In this document: one piece after another, positions 36,260-47,579 of the stretch
How positions within the stretch are numbered: position 1 is the first letter of the stretch
How the letters are laid out: the number at the start of each line of letters is the position of its first letter
Source: Manihot esculenta
Taxonomy: Eukaryota; Streptophyta; Magnoliopsida; Malpighiales; Euphorbiaceae
Reading direction: 5' to 3'
DNA length: 64,000 nucleotides
Assembly: GCF_001659605.2 (NCBI RefSeq)
Contig: NC_035164.2
Coordinates: forward strand, 4,481,870-4,545,869
Program-made: the position numbers and the translations under genes
Notes under the pieces: generated by a model
The model's input: only the letters and a program-made list of their open reading frames with translations
Database searches by the model: none
Told to the model about the DNA's origin: nothing

Positions 36260-37955
36260 GCCATTTTCTCACTCAAGGGCTCCAACCAACATTACTTGAA
36301 TGGGAAGACTATTTGGACAGCAACCCACTCTGTCCCTGATTAAAACAGTTAGGCTATTGGTAATCTCTTCCATTCTTTAATTATCATTATCATTTTTCAT
36401 TATTATTACGTTTGTATGAGACACATCTTACACTAAACTATCTTTTCTTTTTTTCACCAAATATAAAATTTAGGTTGATTTCTTTAGCATTTTTTTAGAA
36501 AAGGTTTATAAAATAAAGTTACATAGACATTTAAGTATTCACTCGTTAACATAATTTTTTAAGATATATTTATTATAATCAAAACGAAGGGAGATGAGAA
36601 TATAAAAAAGCAAGAAAGAAGAAGCGAACAGTTAGAGCTTTCTCCGACCATGGAGAAAAGGTTTTTGCCTCAAAATCTCTTCTCCTCTCAACATTGTAGA
36701 ATTTTATTTTATTTTGAGAGACTTGTTTTGATTTTTTTAGGAGTTTTCTTTGTTTTTTTATGACTGAATCTGTTTGGTTGTTGTCTTGCGCTGAAAATAC
36801 TTCAATTTTGTATTTTTTCTTCGGCTAGTGGTCTTTGTTTTTACTATAAGGGAAGACTCTTGCATATTCACAACCGCAACTCGAGACCGCGACAATACTT
36901 TCGGCAATTGTCTCTTCCATGAGAATTTCGGTCGCATCACCTTTCTTTGAGTTGTGTTGTAGCGGTTCAAGCCTTCTTTCATTCTAGTTTTGTTTGGCGG
37001 TGGGTGGCTCTAATCTAGGCTGAGGATTGTTTGGTGAATGTGCTTTGCTCTGAATTTTATATTTCTTTTTTATAGTTTTCTCATTTGAATGTCTTATGTA
37101 TATTATTTTCTGAGTATGTAGTATTTTTTTCTCTAGCTATCTACTACGATGCTCATAGTTTTAGACGATGGCTCAGTGATCCTTAATAATTCTAGGCGGT
37201 GACGGAGATGGACAAAGCCACATGTGGGCTGGATTTGGGTTTGGAGTAGGCTATAATTGTTAGAGTTTTGAGTTTGGCTTTTTTTTATTTATTTTGTATC
37301 AGTTGTTTAATCCAACGAGTTTTTAAATATAAATTTACCTTTGTATGGTAAAATAAATTAATATAATTTTTAAAAATAATTTTAAAAATAATTTTTTAAT
37401 ATAAAATACTTTTATTTTAAAGCTTGTATTAAGATACAAGGCCTTAGACATAATTATAGAGTAAGAAAGTATGCACCAACATGCAATGCAGATATGAGAA
37501 AATATATAATAGTGTAAATAAACTTCTTAAAGTTAAGAATGTTACTTTTTATTTTTATTTTTAATTTTTTGGTTTGAGAAAATATATAGATAATTATTTT
37601 TAAAAGCAGTGGAGGATGAGATTGTACTTTTCTAAATTCTCAATTTTGGTTTGATTGATATGATGATTTAATCATAATGGAGTTGAGAGGATGATTCACG
37701 AAAATATTGTTTTATATCAGTATGTTCTGTCCTCTGCTTTATCTTTATCTATTTCATTAATTATGTGATATTTTTTTTTTTACCCATGAATTGCTCTACA
37801 AAAATATTGTGAGCAGCAAAACTTTTATATCATAACACCCGATTTTTACGAAATTAAAATTAAATTAAATTAAATTTTAAAATTAATTTAATTGGATCGA
37901 TTTTATTAATTTAAATTGAATACCTGTGATATATTAATAAATAATTTATTATAAT
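36260..37955. other. Intergenic DNA, no supported gene
   Basis: Mostly AT-rich. 36620-37300 is less AT-rich and may be an eroded insertion. It carries no recognisable protein motif in either strand, and the 74-codon minus frame at 36758-36982 has no domain. Confidence 0.4.
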
Positions 37956-38456
37956 TGATAATCTGAGATCTAGAGAAATAGAGTTTTTACAATGGACTCT
38001 GTAAAATTTAAAAAAGGTTAGACATAGAGAGGGGTATTTCTCCTTTTATATGTTTCCTTTTGTCTGCTAGTGACGTGCCAACATAACGAGTATCATTAGA
38101 CCACCTGTTCCTGCTACGCTGATACGGACGTACGAGGCAATCAGATCTCTGCTTCATGTGTAACGGCCTCTGATTCTCTCTGTGCGCGTGTAGGCGGGTC
38201 TACGAGGAGGATGGATAAATCCTTCTTCGAGTTCCGGGCTAGGCCGAAGGATAGGAACAAAGCTGGGTTCAAATGGGATCGGCCCGATGTGCAGTGAAGA
38301 CAAGGCTAGCCTGGTGGAAAAAGTCAGATGAAGTCCGGTTGTGAGACTGAGAGGACTGGACCCAGTTCACGTGAGTGGCTTGAGGATTTCTGAGTAATGA
38401 GCTGTTTTCATGGGTCTGCCCCTTAAACTGGGGTGATGTTAGCCTAAAGGTCATCA
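37956..38456. mobile_element. Solo LTR, copy 2, with perfect 5-bp TSD
   Basis: It begins TGATAATCTGAGATC and ends AAAGGTCATCA. ATAAT flanks it at 37951-37955 and 38457-38461. It aligns along its length with 21004-21500 (shared TTTCTCCTTTTATA, CTAGTGACGTGCC, CGCTGATACGGAC, GGCGGGTCTAC blocks). TTTCTCCTTTTATA is a plausible TATA region of the LTR. Confidence 0.85.
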
Positions 38457-38461
38457 ATAAT

Positions 38462-40300
38462 ATTTTTGATAAAATTTTTTTATTTGCTAGACTTTTTTAA
38501 TTTTGAGATTATAATATAAAAAAATATTTATTTTATAAATAAATAAATGAACTTTTTTTAGGTGATTTCAAGTTGCTTCAATTCCACGCTATGCTTATTA
38601 TAGAAATTCTTAAGAGATGGTTGGCCAACTTAGATCATATCATATTTACCCATTCTATATAAATAACTTTAACTATATAGTTCAGGGTATTTTGGTCTTT
38701 TGCCGTTATCAATTAGGATAATCTATTTGATCATCGATCGCTTTTAAAAATAAGTGAAATTTTAAATTTAAATTTTTTAATTATTTATTATGAGATATTT
38801 ATTTTAATAACATAGCGAATTATATTTAATTTTTATATTTTTTTGTGTATAAAATAATTAAAATAATTTATTGACAAGTATAAACTAACTCAAAATATAC
38901 TTCGAATTAGATCCAAGTCTTCACCACAATTTAAGTTTGGTTCTTGTCCATGATTTGAGGTCAAGTCCAAGTCTATTGATGAGCTTCGGTCTCAGCTGAC
39001 CTAATTTCTTTTCGCCCCTTATAAGTAAATTCTTGCATTGTCCATTTCACAAGTTAGCTCAAAAATTTAATTTAATTAATTTTTTTTAATAATTTTATTA
39101 TTTTGGAATGAAAAAAGAATAAATTTTTTTTAATTTAAAAAATTTTTATTTTAAAAAATTATAATTTTGCATAATTTTAGAAGAATTTACTTTTTTTTAT
39201 TACAAAATGTGTCATTGAGAAGTAAATTAAGTCTTATAAAATTATTTATACTCTTAATTTTTTTTAAAATAATATTTTTTAAATTTAAAAGTAAATTCTT
39301 TCATCTTAAAATGAAAAAAAAATAAACGTTTATTATTTGCACAAATAAAAATATATTAAAAAAATAAAAAGTCAATAATTTATTTTCAATGACTATTTTT
39401 TTATAATTTGATCAGTAATTTTTATCATTATTTTTTATTTTTATGTATTGATAATTATAATATATTTTATTATTAATTAAATAATTAGTATATATTATTT
39501 AATTATTTCAAATATACTCGATAATTATTATTATTTTATTTCAGTTAATTTTGATTTCTTCAAATTTCATTTTAATTCAATAATATTTTTATAATCAATG
39601 AAAAATCAATTGGTTGTAGGTTTGATTAGATATAATGAACTAAATATTTACCTCTAATTAAGATGACTCAACTAATTTATTAGTTTGGTTTTATTTTCTT
39701 CATCGTCCAATCGTTTCCATCCAAATGGCTGTAAATGAAGAAATAGAACAGCCGTCTACGGTGACTCGATATCTCATAAAAAATATTGCAAGTGAAAAAA
39801 CAAATATGAGTCTGGCTCGTATAGTCGAGTTGACATGGCATTTAGAGTTATCCCAGCAGAATCAGATCCACTTATATAATATAATAACCATCGGACTTTT
39901 TACTTCTGAAACGTTAATTTAAATCTCATAAAGATTCACTCAAATAAATTTACTCCACATCATATATTTCAGTCCGATAATATAAAGCAGACCGAACAGG
40001 CCATACAAATGGATCTATATAAAAAAAAATCTAATCCAATAACGTGATAAGAGATAAGAGAGCAGTTCAGTCACCTTGTAACAGTTCGCATGGACGCTTA
40101 ACGTAACGGGAAATTTTGACACCATATAAATTTGAATGACAAAAATAAATAACACTATAATAAAAAAATTATTAGACATTACACTCGCTATAAATTTTAT
40201 TTTTTAAATTTTAAAATATTATAATGTAAAAATTTTATTTAGATTAATAATTTTAAAATAATTTAATACTCTAGAACTACAAGACCATAATTGCTTAGTT
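38462..40300. other. AT-rich intergenic DNA
   Basis: No supported gene. A 65-codon + frame (39725-39922) lies in a slightly less AT-rich patch (39700-40110). Its product has no recognisable domain and there is no promoter or splice context, so it is not called. Confidence 0.45.
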
Positions 40301-40760
40301 TTTTTCATGAGCTTTGGAGTTTGGAGCGGTTGCGATGGGGCTTGTCACCGATCGGTGATGCCTAATTCCTAACAGTAACAGCTAAACCCAACGATGTTTC
40401 AGATAGGGAAATGGGACAATACATCGTGTAGTGGGCCCAAGTGACGAGGTTGGTGGGACCAGTGACACCCATGTTAGAATCCTATGTCGTATAAGCCGGT
40501 AGGATCATAAATATCTATGGCTGGGAAAAGTTGGAGCATGGGATTGATATGATTGTGGCGTACAAAAGTTTGGTGTGGGACAATGTAGGAGACTTGTTGC
40601 TGTATTATTGTCACGCCCTTTTGCGTTTGCACGTGGGACTTGAAAGACAAAAACATGCCGTTGCCGTGTCTTTTTAAAAATAGGCTGTATAGGACAACTA
40701 CCCCACCTTGTTCTGTAGGGCAAATACCAAATGGACTAAAAGAGAAATATCCTTTGTATT
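40300..40760. other. GC-richer unique-looking segment with a G-box
   Basis: It stands out from the AT-rich flanks and contains CACGTG at 40630-40635 (CACGTGGGAC, an ABRE/G-box type) followed by TCTTTTTAAAAATAGG. This could be a fragment of a promoter. No gene starts downstream: a MULE-like element begins at 40847. Confidence 0.35.
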
Positions 40761-40846
40761 TAGAAATGGAGATTTTACCAACCAGTCTTAAAATAGTTAA
40801 TTTGAGTCTTAACCTAAAAAGTAACGAATATCCATGTTTTAAAAAA

Positions 40847-42289
40847 GGATAAATTACATTTTAAGTTAAAAATAAATTATATTTTAATTTTTAATTTTAT
40901 AAAATTTTTAACTTAATTAATAAATCGATCCCTCTATTTTTTAAATTCCAATACTTAAATCCTTAAATTTTTAATCTCTCTTTTTATTAAAATTATTGTT
41001 AATTAAACATAAAATGGCCATACTATCCCAGTTAAATTGAAAAATTACTAAAAAAAACCTAACACTCTCACACTAAAAACAAACATGCATTACTCAACAT
41101 CTTTCAAACATTTTATCAAACAACATATGTGCATAAATTTTTTTTACCTTACAAACAACACAAACAGTAGAAACAATTTTCAAATTATGTAAATAAGATG
41201 TTTATCATCCGATTTCAATCTAGAAAAGTCATTATTATAAACGACCAATTCTGTTCAAAATTAAAATAAAATAATATTTTTAAAAAGTAAGAAATGTTAT
41301 CTTCAAGAATAACATTTTAACTAGCACAGCATGGCCACGCCACTTCTCTTGATCTTTTAAAGTGTGGCATAATTTTCATAATGACAAGTACCTTGTCTTG
41401 GTCACAATAACATAGCTTGAGACAGAATGTACTAATGCCATTTAGTAGAAGAGGTTTACTCATTGAGAAAATAGTCTAAGGTATCCCGTCCATGGCATGA
41501 ATACCCCAAGAATTAGTATAAGAGAATAAAATTATGAGGCTTGTGCGACTAAATATTGAAATTTGCTTTTGAGAATTGAAGGAATAGCATACTGATAATA
41601 AGGATAGAGCGGAAAGTGCACTATAGAGAAGCATTTGGTGCAAAAACAATGGCATTATTTAGCTCAATTGTACCTATTTTTAGGAGAGAAAAGGATTAGA
41701 AGTCGTATACAGGTTTCAAAAGGGTTTGGATAGAGAATTGAAAAGCTTTCAAGTGTTTATAAATAATAGAATATCTTAAGATTAAATTTTTGATTTTGTT
41801 CATGTGTTGCCCAATGAGAAAGAGAGGGGATTAATGAATTTGCTTCTCCATTATTTACAGTTTGGAGTTTGGTTTAGATCTGTACCTGTGTTGATCAATA
41901 CATGATCCGAATCCTAAGTCATCATAATTACAAGTAGCCTCGCTTGGCAATTTCAACAAATTACTTCGTACTTGTAAGGTCGAAAGAGTTGAGCTTAGAG
42001 CTTCAGCAGTATCATCTTTTTCAGATTAGATTGTGTGAGAGAGTTACAGAGATTTTAGTGGTTTAATCATGGGAAAGAGATGAGTTTTGTACAGAGAATG
42101 ATGAGAGTATTTTTTGAGTTTTAAAATATTTCTTTATTCTTTTAGTGTTAACTTAAGAGATTTTATAGATGGAAGGAACTCTAATTTTGATGGACTCAAA
42201 ATTTAGAGATTTAAATGTTCGATTTTAAAAATTAAAGAGATCGATCCGTTAATTACGTTAAAATTCAAAAATTAAAATATAATTTATCA
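40847..42289. mobile_element. Non-autonomous MULE-like element with long TIRs and a 9-bp TSD
   Basis: The left end GGATAAATTACATTTTAA and the reverse complement of the right end TGATAAATTATATTTTAA match. Similarity extends inward for roughly 100 bp (both arms contain an ATCGATC...TCT block). TTTAAAAAA flanks it at 40838-40846 and 42290-42298. A 9-bp duplication and long TIRs point to the Mutator superfamily. No transposase is present. The interior is less AT-rich than the TIRs and has short open stretches on - that could be captured gene fragments. Confidence 0.75.
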
Positions 42290-42396
42290 TTTAAAAAATA
42301 ATAAATTTTAATTTTACTTACTTTCTCCAGTCTTATAATTTTAATTCTACTTACTCCCTCTAACCAAGTATCCATCATAGGACGCAGTCCCTATAA

Positions 42397-42442
42397 GGCC
42401 ATTGCAAATACATTGAATTGGCCATTGCAAATACATTGAATT
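42397..42442. repeat. 23-bp tandem duplication
   Basis: GGCCATTGCAAATACATTGA starts at 42397 and again at 42420, identical. Confidence 0.9.
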
Positions 42443-42779
42443 GATGCTGCTAGTTCATTGCTAAATCTCACGTTAATTTTTATAAATAATTCATAGAAAA
42501 TTTTTACTTTTTAAGATAATTTATTCAATTGTTCCTAAATTTATTAAGGAATATTTGTAAATAAAAATGGAAAAAATATAACCTATCCAACACATGAATT
42601 TGAATACATAGTAACATAATTTATATTGAAATATAACATTCTAATACATTATTTATATCATAGTCTCTATATAATCACATGTATTTAATATAAATTATAT
42701 TAAGAATTTTATAGTTTAGATATATATCTTATTTGTAGAATTAAAATATCTCATATACTTGTTTGATGAGAGTTTTGTT

Positions 42780-43343
42780 AAATTTAGGTCAGATCTAACT
42801 TACTTCAAAAACTAGTTCAAGGGAAAGGAGTGCATATGGCCTATACAAGGAGCACATTATCCTTTTCGTAAACCGATGTAGTATTCAACATACTCCCTCA
42901 TACCCAGGATCACACTGGAACATAACACATTTATGGGAGTCCCGATATCGATGGAGAGACTCTGACACTATGTGAAAATGGAGACACACACAATTTGGAA
43001 ATGAAAGTTGTTACTTTTCATTAACATGAATGTACAATATATACACTTGGTTTACACCTGTTTAGGAAACCCTAATAATACAAAACTTCCTATACTATAC
43101 AAGACAAAGAAGAAAAGGAAAGATATTCACATACAAATCAAACCTTAAATAATAACACAAATCAAGCCTTAAAATACGTTGGAAACGATAGGTCGTCAAG
43201 ATGGCATATAGGTTTGTATAGGTTGTCAGGACGCCAAACAGGTCGGTAGATTATAAAGAGGTCGGATCATAGGACGTCTGGTCGACAGGTCGTAAAGAGG
43301 TCGGATCCAGGTCGGATCATCTAGTTGATAGGTTGCTTCCAAC
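42780..43343 (-). mobile_element. Copia-type LTR fragments, minus strand
   Basis: On -, TGTTGGAAGCAACC begins at 43343 and CCATTTTCACA ends near 42974. It is followed by AGTGTCAGAGTC, a diverged primer-binding site. About 70 bp further on, TATGAGGGAG is followed by TGTTGAATACTACATCGG (from about 42893), a typical copia LTR start after a polypurine tract. The arrangement suggests two different eroded LTRs or a miniature element. Repeated AGGTCGGATC words occur at 43200-43320. Confidence 0.5.
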
Positions 43344-43349
43344 ATCAAC

Positions 43350-43580
43350 TTATCTATTGATAATCAGTCGTGCCTTGTATCGTTCAATACTCCCATCAAA
43401 GTTATACTTGATTTTGTACACCCATTTGCTGTCAATTGTGCACTTCCTAGGAGGCAAAGCTTCAACTATCCATGTACCATTATCCTTCAAAGCCTGAATT
43501 TCCGTGCGCATGGCCTCTCTCCACCGGGCATCTTGAAAAGCTTCAGTATAAGAGGTGGGCTCATGTCCTGCAGTAATCAC
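43350..43580 (-). pseudogene. Ty1/copia reverse transcriptase N-terminal fragment
   Basis: The minus strand reads EPTSYTEAFQDARWREAM, then ALKDNGTWIVEALPP and KWVYKIKYNFDGSIERYKARL, the conserved start of the RVT_2 domain. The frame ends there and the following sequence is LTR-like, so it is a truncated piece. Confidence 0.9.
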
Positions 43581-43769
43581 TCCTAAGAAATACCTATATT
43601 ATGCAGAGAATTTATTATAACTCACATAATGTATTATAAGGTAAGGAGTACCTAAAGAAGAAGCTAATGGAGAGGATGAGCACGACGAGGGGCTTACGCT
43701 GATCGCGTGAGTCACATAGTCTTTTAAACGAGTCGAAACCTACTTAGTCCATTGTCCCGGTCCTAATAA

Positions 43770-43899
43770 CTTGGAAGCTATATCACTCCTTCCAACCTCT
43801 TTACTACATTCCTTGCCTGATTGCTTGGGAGCTATATCACTTCTTTCGACTTATTTATTGCATCTCTTGCCTAACTGCTCGGGAGCTACATCACTCTAA
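43770..43899. repeat. 54-bp tandem repeat, about 2.4 units
   Basis: Units start at 43770 (CTTGGAAGCTATATCACT), 43824 (CTTGGGAGCTATATCACT) and 43878 (CTCGGGAGCTACATCACT), the last one partial. The period is exactly 54, a multiple of three, but no open frame runs through it. Confidence 0.85.
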
Positions 43900-43970
43900 G
43901 ATTGATTTTTAATTAGTATACTATTTTAGTATATTATTAGTATAATTTGTATAATTTTAATTTAACAGTG

Positions 43971-45413
43971 TTGTCCCTTGAAACAACCCAAGAGGGGGGT
44001 GAATTGGGTTTATAACAAATTTAATGCAAAAAGACAAATTAGAAGGCAATAAAGAAGAGAATGATCAACACAAGGATTTATAGAGGTTCAGCCATCTCAA
44101 GCCTACGTCCTCTCCTCAAGGCCCTCCTTGAGAGTTCAACTCCACTATCAAATCTTCTTTGGGTGAAGATTAAAACTCCTTACAATCTTAGAGCAAGCCT
44201 TTGCTTTTTACAATTCTCTTTTTCAACTCAAGAGCAATCCTTTGCTCAATACCACACCCACTATAGTAGAATCACTCAACAACCTTTACTCACTCTAGAA
44301 AAGGCAAACAATTACAACTCAAAACGAGCTTTCAAGAAATTAATGCTTTGGCTCAAGGTTTTGAGAGAGAGAGAGTGAAAAAGCTGTAATCTCAATAAGT
44401 ATTTGCTTAGATGGTTGTTGTAACCTTTTCATATTAAAAACTCATTATATTTATAGTTCAGTCATAAATATGGCCGTTGGAGGTGCATTAAATGCAAATA
44501 GAGTCGTTTATGTTAAGAAATAATCGTTATATCGTGCTCAGAAAAACTCAGGTTCGGCGGCTTAAGGCTAAAGTTCGGCGGCCGAACCATTTGAGGTGAA
44601 GAACATCATCCTTTAAAAATGGACTTTCGGCGGCCTAAAGTCAAAGTTCGGCAGCCGAACATGTGGGACTTTCGTCTCTGTCCCTCGCTTTCGGAAGCCG
44701 AAGTTTAGGCTTCGAAGGCAGACTTAAAACTCACTTTCGGCGGCCGAAGGTCAATGTTCGACGGCCGAAAGTGTGGGACTTTCGTCTCTATCCCTCAATT
44801 TCGGAAGTCGAACTTTTGGCTTAGGGGGCATACTGAAATCCCACTTTCGGCGGCCGAAGGTTAACATTCGGCAGCCGAAAGTGTGGGACTTTCGTCTCTG
44901 TTCCTTACTTTCGAAAGCCGAAAGTTTGACTTTAGGGGGGCACAAAAATAATTCTTTAAATATTTGAAAAATCATAACTTAGGTTATAAAAATCCATTTT
45001 TCAATCCGTTTGAATTTTTGTAACCTATATTTTTAGATCTTTTATTTTGATAAAGAATAATTTCAAAATCACTTCTTTTGGAAAATTTTATTTTAGTCCC
45101 CGAAAGTGGATTGCTTAAAAAATTGGCCATATCTAAAAAATTTTTAGAAATGCAAGAAACTTTGAGCTATCACAATTAATTAATTGAAATTTGCAATGAA
45201 TAAATTGACAAAATATAAACCAGAGATTACTTTCTGATCCCTTTCTTGTGGTATGCTTCCAAAATAGACACTTTTCACTTTTGGAGACTGAAGCAATTTC
45301 ATTCATGTTAGTAAGGGACCTACAAGCTCAACACAAACACTTTTGAAGACAATTAGTAGCACACCAATTGTTTATTAATCATCAAAACAAGGATTAGAAC
45401 ATTTAGGTCCAAA
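43971..45413. mobile_element. LTR-like repeat carrying an internal 110-bp array (lineage uncertain)
   Basis: The left end reads TGTTGTCCCTTGAAACAACC then AAGAGGGGGGTGAATTGGG. The right end (about 45370-45413) reads TTGTTTATTAATCATCAAAA then GGATTAGAACATTTAGGTCC, similar to LTR ends of large plant copia elements (SIRE/Maximus-like, from memory of the pattern). No pol is attached, so it may be a solo LTR. The centre holds three 110-bp units rich in TTCGGCGGCCGAA palindromes. No clean TSD was found. Confidence 0.4.
44624..44953. repeat. 110-bp tandem repeat x3 with palindromic TTCGGCGGCCGAA cores
   Basis: CTTTCGGCGGCC starts at 44624, 44734 and 44844, exactly 110 bp apart. Each unit has one or two imperfect palindromes, then GTGGGACTTTCGTCTCTG, then CTTTCG.AAG.CGAA. 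The same TTTCGTCTCTGTC word lies next to the same palindromes in the gypsy LTRs (48180-48290). Confidence 0.85.
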
Positions 45414-45504
45414 AAATAGTATATTAGATTTAATAATATAAAAATATAATAATAATAAAATAAATACAACTCAAGCTATAAAGAGATCAAATCACTCTTT
45501 CTCT

Positions 45505-45685
45505 TCCGGATACAGGCTTAATTCGGTGATATGGAGCAATTAGCCTTGGACTTTACGGCAGACTTGGACCCGGCCTAACTTTTGTTGCCGACGTCCGATA
45601 GAGACCCACGATAACTTTTTGAAAATGAAATTTCGAGACGCACGACTTTCAAAAGTGTGACAAAGACCAAAGGCCTGTTACAAAG
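45505..45685 (+). pseudogene. Old gypsy pol C-terminal tail and 3' sequence
   Basis: GGAGCAATTAGCCTTGGAC, then GAGACCCACGATA and TTTCGAGACGCACGA, match the tail after the integrase at 57044-57190 and, less well, 8965-9100. It is upstream of the integrase part of the same family (46500-47220), so the order is inverted relative to an intact element. Confidence 0.65.
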
Positions 45686-46499
45686 TGTAATACCCGGCTA
45701 GACTCCGGCGTTGAAATTTCAACTTTCCGATGGAATCTCCGTTGAAATCCGGAATCTCGGGTACTAGAACCTCTAGAAGGGTAAAATATGTTTTTACAAA
45801 ATGATTTTTTCATGATTTTATTGTTTGGTTTTTGAATTAAAGTTTTTAAATGAAGAAAAATATTTTTGAGGGATAAGTCCAGGTTCGGCCATCGAAAGTG
45901 GTGTTGCCGCGGGAGCTCATTCGGCCCCCGAAGGTGGTCTGGCCAGCCACCTATAAGAGGCCCCCAGTCCGAAAACGGGTGAGTTTTTTCTCTCCATTTT
46001 GGGGCAAAGGTGAGTTCTTTCCCTCCCTTTGTTGATTTTATGATTTTCTATCAAATCCTTCAATGTTTTTCTGAGTTTTTATCTTGTTTTTGAAGATCTA
46101 AGCTTAAACTCGAGTTTTGAAGCCTTGGAGATCGTTTGACTCATCTCCAAGTTGGGGGTTGCTGTCACTCCTAGATCTCCAAGAGGTAAGCCTAGATCTT
46201 TGCCTCTCTTATGCTTTTAATTAAGTTTTATGAAGGGTTAAGGGATAAAGATACATGTTTTGATTGGATCTAGAGTTATAGGCTGTGAGTTGGAGTTTTT
46301 GATGAATGAATGCTTATGTGATACATGCACAGGTCGGGTTTTGGTTCGCGAAACGTTCAAAATTTTTATTTAAATGTATGATCATGTATGAGATTTTATT
46401 AGGTTCACAGGATGTACAGTAGGCTTGCTACGGGTCCCGGCGACCTTAAGTCGATCTGGATCCTAGCGCCGGTAGCGGTATGGTTTCCGGGTCATTACA
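45686..46499 (+). mobile_element. Short gypsy LTR (814 bp) without matching target duplication
   Basis: It starts TGTAATACCCGGCTAGACTC and ends GGGTCATTACA, as the 2226-bp LTRs at 47221 and 54813 do. It keeps the TATA region (CCACCTATAAGAGG) and the AAGAGGTAAG donor-like site, but lacks about 1.3 kb from the middle. Flanks are CAAAG (left) and GTTTG (right), so no TSD. Palindromes are decayed (TTCGGCCATCGAAAG). Confidence 0.8.
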
Positions 46500-47220
46500 G
46501 TTTGCTTACATGGTGTCCCCAAGACCATTACTTTTGACAGAGATGTGAAGTTTCTAGCTCACTTCCGGGTGACTTTATGGAAACATTTTGGGACTGAATT
46601 TCGATATAGTAGTGTTGCCCATCTCCAAATTGATGAACAAACTGAAGTGGTAAACTGCACGCTTGGCAATCTTCTGCACTGCATCTGCAATAACAAGAAA
46701 ACTGCTTGGGATCTTGCTCTTGCCCAAGCAGAATTTGCTTACAATAGTGCTGTTCACAGCTCCACAAAGATATCACCGTTTGCTATTGTGTAAGGAAAGT
46801 CCCAGCGCATACAGTTGATCTTATTGCACTTCCCACAGGTTCTCACAACAGTATTGCAGCAAGCAACTTGGCAAAGCAGCACGTGGATGTTTTCAAGCAA
46901 GTACAACAATGCCTTACAGAAGCCAATGATAAATACAAAGCTACAATTGATAAACATAGGCGTTTCCAATCCTTCAATGTCAGTGATCAAGTTATGGTGT
47001 ATTTACGCAAGGAGCATGGTGGAGGAAAGAAAAAGCTTGACGCCAAGAAGATTGGTCCATTCCAGATCATTCAGAAGATTAATGACAATGCCTATGTTCT
47101 TAACCTCCCACATGAGATGAAAATTTTCAAGACGTTTAATGTGGCGGATCTATTTCAGTACTACCATGCTGATGACAACTCGAGGTCGAGTTCTTTACAA
47201 GTGGAAGGGAATGATATAGA
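46500..47220 (+). pseudogene. Old Ty3/gypsy integrase C-terminal half, broken
   Basis: The frame reads [19 protein letters not shown], then [15 protein letters not shown], and after a frameshift near 46795, DKHRRFQSFNVSDQVMVYL and KTFNVADLFQYY. These are integrase core and C-terminal sequences of a gypsy lineage different from the intact element that interrupts it. Sequence stops at 47220 and resumes at 57044, after the insertion. Confidence 0.85.
47216..47220 (+). repeat. Target site duplication ATAGA (left copy)
   Basis: ATAGA at 47216-47220 is repeated at 57039-57043, directly outside the two LTRs. Confidence 0.95.
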
Positions 47221-47399
47221 TGTAATACCCGGCTAGACTCCGGTATCGGAATTCCTACCGTCCGGTGGAATCTCGGATGTCGGAGACCTCTAGAAGGGTA
47301 GAATCATGTTTTTATCAAAATGTTTTAATGTGTTTTATGATTTTGAGTATGAAATTGAATGAGTTTGTGCATAAAAATAGCATTGGAGGAAAACCCAGG

Positions 47400-47560
47400 T
47401 TCGGCCGCCGAAAGTCAAGTTCGGCCGCCGAACATGCATGCGTTTTGGAGGCACGTTAGGCCCCCGAAAGCATGAGTTAGGGAAGTCAAGGTTCGGCCGC
47501 CGAAAGTCAGGTTCGGCCGCCGAACATTGCATGGATGCGGAGGCACATTCGGCCCCCGAA
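47400..47560 (+). promoter_or_regulatory. Cluster of five TTCGGCCGCCGAA-type palindromes upstream of the LTR TATA box
   Basis: Palindromes lie at 47400-47412, 47420-47432, 47492-47504, 47512-47524 and 47548-47560 (the last is TTCGGCCCCCGAA). The first four form two pairs with a 92-bp period. The four perfect ones contain GCCGCC, the core of the GCC box bound by ERF factors. The cluster ends 20 bp before the TATA box, the position of a proximal enhancer. The 3' LTR carries the same set at +7592. Confidence 0.75.
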
Positions 47561-47579
47561 TGTGGCCTGGCCAGCCACC

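Noticed and set aside
40640..40852. Gene downstream of the G-box at 40630
   Set aside because: The 70-codon frame ends in the flank of the MULE-like element and has no domain or splice continuation.
44624..44953. CRISPR array
   Set aside because: Repeats are 110 bp, contiguous without unique spacers, in a plant genome and inside a mobile element.
45686..46499. Short LTR formed by reverse transcription of spliced RNA
   Set aside because: The missing about 1.3 kb starts inside the first predicted intron and ends past the third exon-like block, so its borders do not match the splice sites.
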